This document shows positions 60,218-64,000 of a stretch of DNA of 64,000 nucleotides, one piece after another. Position 1 is the stretch's first letter, and each line of letters starts with the position of its first letter. Below the pieces are notes generated by a model. That model ran no database searches and was not told the DNA's origin. It worked only from the letters and a program-made list of their open reading frames with translations. The DNA comes from Microbacterium sp. BH-3-3-3. Lineage in GTDB: Bacteria; Actinomycetota; Actinomycetes; Actinomycetales; Microbacteriaceae. The stretch is taken from NCBI RefSeq assembly GCF_001792815.1, contig NZ_CP017674.1, positions 124,001-188,000 of the forward strand, in the 5' to 3' direction. Position numbers and translations under genes: made by a program.

Positions 60218-60592
60218 ATGCCCCCTGTCGCGCGCCGACACGCCTCACGCAGCGTGTCCGTCGGCGTCGTCGCCGCCCTGGCCGCGACCCTCACGGGATG
60301 CGGGCAGGGGACGAACGTCTCCGAGGACTACGCACAGATCTGTCAGGACAACGCGACCGAGAAGCGCCTGCCCGACGACGACTGCAACAACCACGGCGGC
60401 GGGGCGCACTGGTACTTCCTTCCCCTCGGGTCGGGGAGTCGCACGGTCCCGGCCGTCGGCCAACCCGTCGCGGGGGGCGTCGACACCCTGCCGGGCGGAA
60501 AGACCGCGGCCAAAGGCATCTCGGGCGACGGCGCGAGCGTCTCGCGCGGTGGGTTCGGCGGCTCGGGGTCCGACGGAAGCCACGGCGGCTGA
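60218..60592 (+). CDS. Small Gly/Asn-rich lipoprotein
   Basis: 124 residues from ATG 60218 with AGGAG about 8 bases upstream. Signal: RRHASRSVSVGVVAALAATLTGC, shown here in parts as RRHASRSVSV and LAATLTGC; the lipobox Cys is residue 28. The mature part has two Cys (ICQDN, DDDCNN), GGGAHWYFLPLG and a glycine-rich tail (GGFGGSGSDGSHGG). Its stop overlaps the start of the ATP-grasp gene by one base (TGATG). Similar to the lipoprotein that accompanies YgiC/YjfC-type enzymes, but identity is not proven. Confidence 0.82.
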   Translation: MPPVARRHASRSVSVGVVAALAATLTGCGQGTNVSEDYAQICQDNATEKRLPDDDCNNHGGGAHWYFLPLGSGSRTVPAVGQPVAGGVDTLPGGKTAAKGISGDGASVSRGGFGGSGSDGSHGG

Positions 60593-61896
60593 TGCGCCGC
60601 ATCGAGCTCGAGCCGCGCCCCGACTGGGAACGCACGATCAAGCAGTCCGGCCTCATCTACTCCCGCTCCCTGCGCGACGACGGCACGGCGGTCGAGTACT
60701 GGAACGACGGCGCGGCCTACGTCTTCACCCTTCCCGAGGTCGAGGAACTGGAGCGGCAGACCGAGGAGCTGCACCGCATGTGCCGCGAGGCGGCCCGCTA
60801 CCTGGCATCCGGAGAACTCGGCTCGCTCGGGCTCACCCCGAAAGCGTTCGAGCTCGCGCAGTGGTCGCTCGAGCAGGACGAATCCGACGTGTACGCCCGC
60901 TTCGATCTGGCGTACGCAGGCGACGACACCCCGGCCAAGATGCTCGAGTACAACGCCGACACCCCGACCGGACTCATCGAGGCCTCGCTCACGCAGTGGT
61001 TCTGGCTGCAGGACCGCATCAAGACCGGTGCGCTCCCCGCCGACACAGACCAGTGGAACGGCCTGCACGAAGCGCTCGTCGCGCGGTGGCGCACCCTGCT
61101 GCACCGCTCGCTGAACGAGGGCGAGGGCGGTCGCCTGTTCGTCGCGCACTCGGATGCCGACATCTATGGCGAGGACTGGGACACCGTTGCCTACATGCGC
61201 GATCTCGCCGCCGAGGCGGGGTGGGAGCACACCGGCATCGAGATGAAGGACATCGGCTGGCACCACGGCGCGCGCCAGTTCGTCGGCGTTCCCGAGGCGT
61301 GGGGCTCATCCCGCAGCATCGCCGCGCTGCCCGGCGACACCCCGGGCACCCAGTACCCCGTCATCCGCAACCTCTTCAAGCTGTACCCGTGGGAAGACCT
61401 GGTCTCGGGTGAGGATCGGGTCATCGGCGACCAGGAGTTCGGCGCCCTGCTCATCGCCGGACGCGGACTGTTCGGCCGCTGGTACGAACCGGCGTGGAAG
61501 ATGTTCCTCTCGAACAAGCTGCTGCTGGTCGCGCTGTGGCGGATGTACCCCGGGCACCCGAACCTGCTGCCCGCCTACGCGGACGGCCCGAACGGCATGA
61601 CCGATTTCGTGGTCAAACCCGTCTTCGGCCGCGAGGGCGACGGTATCCGGGTGCACCGCGCCGACGGCAGCGTCGCCTCGAACGGTCAGGAGTACCGGCG
61701 CGAAGGCACCGGGCGCGAGCGCGTGTGGCAGCAGTACCACGAGCTGCCCGACTTCCGCGGGTCGCGGGGCAGCAATCACCCCGTGCTCGGGTCGTGGGTG
61801 GTCGACGACGAGGCGTACGGGGTCGGCATCCGCGAATCCGACGGACCCATCACCGACTACTACTGCCGCTTCGCCCCGAACATCATCGAGGGCTGA
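60592..61896 (+). CDS. Glutathionylspermidine synthase-like ATP-grasp protein (YgiC/YjfC type)
   Basis: 434 residues related to the C-terminal synthetase half of Gsp. Seen: ERTIKQSGLIYSRSLRDDG, YNADTPTGLIEASLTQWFWL, NLFKLYPWEDLV, LLPAYADGP and FVVKPVFGREGDGIRVHRAD, the ATP-grasp core. There is no CHAP amidase half. Actinobacteria usually lack glutathione and trypanothione, so the true amine or peptide substrate is unknown. Coupled by a one-base overlap to the upstream lipoprotein, which implies an envelope-linked role. Confidence 0.85.
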   Translation: MRRIELEPRPDWERTIKQSGLIYSRSLRDDGTAVEYWNDGAAYVFTLPEVEELERQTEELHRMCREAARYLASGELGSLGLTPKAFELAQWSLEQDESDVYARFDLAYAGDDTPAKMLEYNADTPTGLIEASLTQWFWLQDRIKTGALPADTDQWNGLHEALVARWRTLLHRSLNEGEGGRLFVAHSDADIYGEDWDTVAYMRDLAAEAGWEHTGIEMKDIGWHHGARQFVGVPEAWGSSRSIAALPGDTPGTQYPVIRNLFKLYPWEDLVSGEDRVIGDQEFGALLIAGRGLFGRWYEPAWKMFLSNKLLLVALWRMYPGHPNLLPAYADGPNGMTDFVVKPVFGREGDGIRVHRADGSVASNGQEYRREGTGRERVWQQYHELPDFRGSRGSNHPVLGSWVVDDEAYGVGIRESDGPITDYYCRFAPNIIEG

Positions 61897-61911
61897 GACC
61901 GGCCGGATCGC

Positions 61912-62478
61912 TCAGGCGTCGATATCGTCGACGCCCGGCATCCACGAGACGCCGGGCTTGCCCCACTTGCGCTTCTTCGCGATCTTCGCGACGACCCGGC
62001 TGTCTTCGTCGTCGAGGCGGTCGACGTACAGGATGCCGTCGAGGTGATCGAACTCGTGCTGCAGGATGCGCGCGCGCCACCCGGTGACCTCGACGCGCAC
62101 CGAGTGCCCGTCGAGATCGGTCCCCGTCATCAGCGCGGCCTCGGACCGTCGCAGCGGGAAGCGCTCACCGGGGAACGACAGGCACCCCTCCGACTCGTCG
62201 TCGGGATCGGGGTACCCCGGCTCGGTGGGGCGGATCCACAGCTCGGGGTTGATGACCACGCCGCGCCAGGGGAGGCCCTCGTCGTCCTCGTACGTGTAGG
62301 TGAAGATGCGCAGGCCCACACCCACCTGGGGAGCCGCGAGCCCGACACCGGGGGCGGCGTCCATGGTCTCGAACATGTCGGCCACGAGGGTGCGCACCTC
62401 GTCGGTGATCTCGTCGACGCGGGCAGCGGGGGCGTGCAGCACGGGATCGCCCATGATGCGAATCGGGAGTACGGCCAC
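61912..62478 (-). CDS. def: Peptide deformylase
   Basis: Removes the formyl group from nascent protein N-termini. 188 residues with all three motifs: GVGLAAPQVG, EGCLSFPGER and QHEFDHLDGILYVDRL, whose Cys and two His bind the metal. The GTG start is preceded six bases away by TAGGCT on the minus strand. Convergent with the ATP-grasp gene (15-bp gap) and divergent from the DMT transporter. Confidence 0.97.
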   Translation of the reverse strand: MAVLPIRIMGDPVLHAPAARVDEITDEVRTLVADMFETMDAAPGVGLAAPQVGVGLRIFTYTYEDDEGLPWRGVVINPELWIRPTEPGYPDPDDESEGCLSFPGERFPLRRSEAALMTGTDLDGHSVRVEVTGWRARILQHEFDHLDGILYVDRLDDEDSRVVAKIAKKRKWGKPGVSWMPGVDDIDA

Positions 62479-62484
62479 GTCTCC

Positions 62485-62513
62485 AGCCTAACCAGCGACC
62501 GGACCGTTATCGT
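62485..62513. promoter_or_regulatory. Divergent leaderless promoters of def and the DMT gene
   Basis: TAGGCT on the minus strand (62485-62490) ends six bases before the def GTG, and TATCGT on the plus strand (62508-62513) ends six bases before the transporter GTG. The whole intergenic space is only 41 bp, leaving no room for usual leaders. Confidence 0.5.
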
Positions 62514-62519
62514 CGAGGG

Positions 62520-63482
62520 GTGATCCCGCTCGATGTCTCCCTGACCGACGGTATCGACGATCTCGTCGGCATCTTCCGCGATCCGCGCATCCTTCTCGGC
62601 ATCCCGCTCGCCCTTCTCGGCGCGGTGTTCATGTCGTTCGGAGCGCAGTACCAGCACCGGGGCGTGCAGAAGGTGGAGCGCCTGTCGGGCAAGACCACCG
62701 GCGGCCTCTCGCGCAAGCAGCTCACCTCGCTGCTGACGCGTCCGTCGTGGGTCGCGGGCACCGTGATGCTCGCGCTCGCCATCGTCTGCCAGCTCGGGGC
62801 GCTCTCGGTCGCACCGCTCATCCTGGTGCAGCCGCTGGGTGCGATCGCGCTCGTCATCACGACGGTGCTGAACGCCCGGGTCTCCCACCACAAGCCCACC
62901 CGGCAGTCGCTCATCGCGATCGCCCTGTGCGTCGGCGGCATCTTCATCTTCGTGACGATCGCCGCGTTCTTCGCCACCGAGCACGTGGTCACCGAGCGCG
63001 AGCTGCTGATCATCCTCGGCATCCTGGCCGTGGTCGTCGTGGTCTTCGGTGCCTTCTGGATGCTGGTGCGCCGCCGCGCGCAGGCCCTGTTCTACATCAT
63101 GGCCGCCGGCGTCATCTACGGCTTCGTGGCCACCCTCGCCAAGGTCATCATCAGCCGCATCCAGGCCGGCAACTTCGAGTGGCTCACCCTGCTCTGCGTC
63201 GTCGCGCTGGTCGCCGCCGTCGCCGTCGGCGCCTACTTCGTGCAGACCGCCTACTCGGTCGGCCCGCCCGACCTGGTCATCGCCGGACTCACCGTGATCG
63301 ACCCGATCGTGGCCGTGCTGATCGGCCTGCTGGTGCTGGGCGAGGCGTCGACCGCCCCCGCGTGGGCGTTGATCGGTTTCGTCATCGCCGGCGCGATCGC
63401 CACGTGGGGCGTCATCCAGCTCACCAAGCACCACCCGCAGATCGCCGGCGACGGCAAGCCCGCCAAGCCGCGCGTGCGCTGA
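62520..63482 (+). CDS. DMT-superfamily (EamA-like) membrane transporter
   Basis: 320 residues with about nine or ten hydrophobic helices (IPLALLGAVFMSFGAQYQ, LALAIVCQLGALSVAPLILV, IIYG-like MAAGVIYGFVATLAKVI, DPIVAVLIGLLVLGE). The VAPLILVQPLGAIALVI and LTVIDPIVAVLIGLLVLGE repeats are the EamA-type signatures. A cytoplasmic basic loop separates the first helices. Substrate unknown. Followed by a strong terminator. Confidence 0.9.
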   Translation: MIPLDVSLTDGIDDLVGIFRDPRILLGIPLALLGAVFMSFGAQYQHRGVQKVERLSGKTTGGLSRKQLTSLLTRPSWVAGTVMLALAIVCQLGALSVAPLILVQPLGAIALVITTVLNARVSHHKPTRQSLIAIALCVGGIFIFVTIAAFFATEHVVTERELLIILGILAVVVVVFGAFWMLVRRRAQALFYIMAAGVIYGFVATLAKVIISRIQAGNFEWLTLLCVVALVAAVAVGAYFVQTAYSVGPPDLVIAGLTVIDPIVAVLIGLLVLGEASTAPAWALIGFVIAGAIATWGVIQLTKHHPQIAGDGKPAKPRVR

Positions 63483-63488
63483 GCGGGA

Positions 63489-63540
63489 TGGGGCTTAGCC
63501 GGGCCACGGCGGCAGGCCGGCCCTGAGCCCCGCTTTTCTC
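63489..63540 (+). terminator. Intrinsic terminator after the DMT gene
   Basis: GGGGCT (63490-63495) pairs with AGCCCC (63526-63531), extended inward by GGGCC/GGCCC, followed by GCTTTTC. Confidence 0.8.
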
Positions 63541-63576
63541 GGCGGACGATGGATGCCGGTAGGCTCGTCGTCGCTG

Positions 63577-63650
63577 GGGGCGGTGGCCAAGCTGGTCAAG
63601 GCAGCGGGCTCATAACCCGACGATCGTGGGTTCAAGTCCCACCCGCCCTA
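63577..63650 (+). tRNA. tRNA with CAT anticodon (Met, or Ile2 if modified)
   Basis: 74 nt: acceptor GGGGCGG with CCGCCCT (first pair G-T), D arm GCCAAGCTGGTCAAGGC, anticodon loop CTCATAA on a stem with a G-A pair at its outer end, T arm GTGGGTTCAAGTCCCAC. Not an initiator: it lacks the three G-C pairs at the base of the anticodon stem in the initiator arrangement. The sequence alone does not decide between elongator Met and lysidine-modified Ile2. Confidence 0.9.
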
Positions 63651-63655
63651 CGTTC

Positions 63656-63690
63656 CCCTCCGTCAGGCCGTGCATGATCGGAGGGCGTTT
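63656..63690 (+). terminator. Intrinsic terminator of the CAT-anticodon tRNA
   Basis: CCCTCCG (63656-63662) pairs with CGGAGGG (63679-63685), followed by CGTTTTCT. Confidence 0.85.
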
Positions 63691-63699
63691 TCTCTGCCC

Positions 63700-64000
63700 T
63701 CACACCGTCGCGTGGGCTGCCGAACCATCTCCCGGACAGGACGGTAGTCCCTGGTCGGGCGGGTTCGATACGAGAAGTGGTCGCATGCGCGCCAACCGCT
63801 CACGACGAGTGGCGCAACGGTCCCGCTCCGCCCAACGCGACGCGGGACCCGCACCACCTACCGTGCGAGCGGAACGAGTTTCCCCCGCGCCCGGCAGAAT
63901 CTCGCGCAACAGGTCGTCGAGGGTGACCACCCCGATCAAACGCTCGCCGTCGACGACCGTCGCCAACTGCACGCGCCCGCGCCGCATGCGCGCGAGAGCA
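63700..64000 (-). CDS. CBS-domain protein, C-terminal fragment (5' end outside the window)
   Basis: Reading on the minus strand from the window edge: RMRRGRVQLATVVDGERLIG then VVTLDDLLREILPGAGE. This is the last part of a CBS domain as in CNNM/CorC-type membrane proteins. The remaining ~60 residues (RSARTVGGAGPASRWAERDR onward) are low in recognisable content, and no CorC domain follows, unlike the paralogue at 36498-37808. The real start lies beyond position 64000. The C-terminal extension may reflect a lost stop or frameshift. Confidence 0.7.
   Translation of the reverse strand, partial: ALARMRRGRVQLATVVDGERLIGVVTLDDLLREILPGAGETRSARTVGGAGPASRWAERDRCATRRERLARMRPLLVSNPPDQGLPSCPGDGSAAHATV

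Overview
The window is a high-GC (around 70 percent by eye) actinobacterial chromosome segment. Codon use, frequent GTG starts, many starts that look leaderless, and the gene order (rplU-rpmA-obgE-proB-proA-nadD-rsfS; comEA-comEC-holA; lepA-hemW-hrcA-dnaJ-rsmE-HIT-phoH-ybeY-corC-era; recO-uppS; dusB-dgt-dnaG) point to Microbacteriaceae, most likely Microbacterium or a close relative. This is recognition from memory, not a database match. Most of the window is core housekeeping sequence with accessory islets between the conserved blocks.

Layout. 1-6.8 kb: ribosomal proteins L21 and L27, the Obg GTPase, proline synthesis (proB, proA), a small membrane protein, nadD, a repeat-bearing membrane-anchored protein and rsfS. 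6.9-11.4 kb: a tightly overlapped operon for a response regulator, a histidine kinase and a TAXI-type binding lipoprotein, divergent from an MHS-type MFS transporter; no TRAP permease is present. 11.4-13.9 kb: an accessory islet holding an AraC regulator and a truncated DUF11-like surface protein. It is bracketed by 61-bp direct repeats and a chimeric remnant of the neighbouring TAXI and MFS genes, and it ends at the 3' side of tRNA-Ala(GGC). 14-18.9 kb: an unknown conserved gene coupled to a SRAP (HMCES/YedK) gene, an App1-like phosphatase, DedA and pabB. 18.9-26.6 kb: leuS, comEA, comEC, holA, a tandem repeat and rpsT. 26.7-38.7 kb: a hydrolase and the lepA-to-era core block, with a CIRCE operator before hrcA-dnaJ.

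38.8-48.9 kb: an oxidoreductase, a 1309-residue Tat-exported RCC1-repeat protein made of three near-identical units, a leucine leader peptide with alternative hairpins before leuA, a methyltransferase, a MOSC protein, a TRIC channel, and a 139-bp tandem hairpin repeat. 48.9-56.6 kb: recO, uppS, a DsbA/FrnE-like protein, dusB, dgt, dnaG, a lone ABC ATPase and tRNA-Asn. 56.8-64 kb: an acyltransferase-SGNH fusion, glutaminase, a lipoprotein with an ATP-grasp (glutathionylspermidine-synthase-like) partner, peptide deformylase, a DMT transporter, a CAT-anticodon tRNA, and the C-terminal end of a CBS-domain protein cut by the window edge.

The most notable signals outside the gene list are: the word GGATGCC/GGCATCC, found about 80 times where base composition predicts about 15, and paired in two terminator stems; the leucine attenuator; the scarred second copy of the TAXI/MFS region beside tRNA-Ala; the three-fold RCC1 gene; and two unrelated ~137-bp tandem repeats with hairpins. 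No CRISPR array, prophage, rRNA operon or intact insertion sequence was seen.
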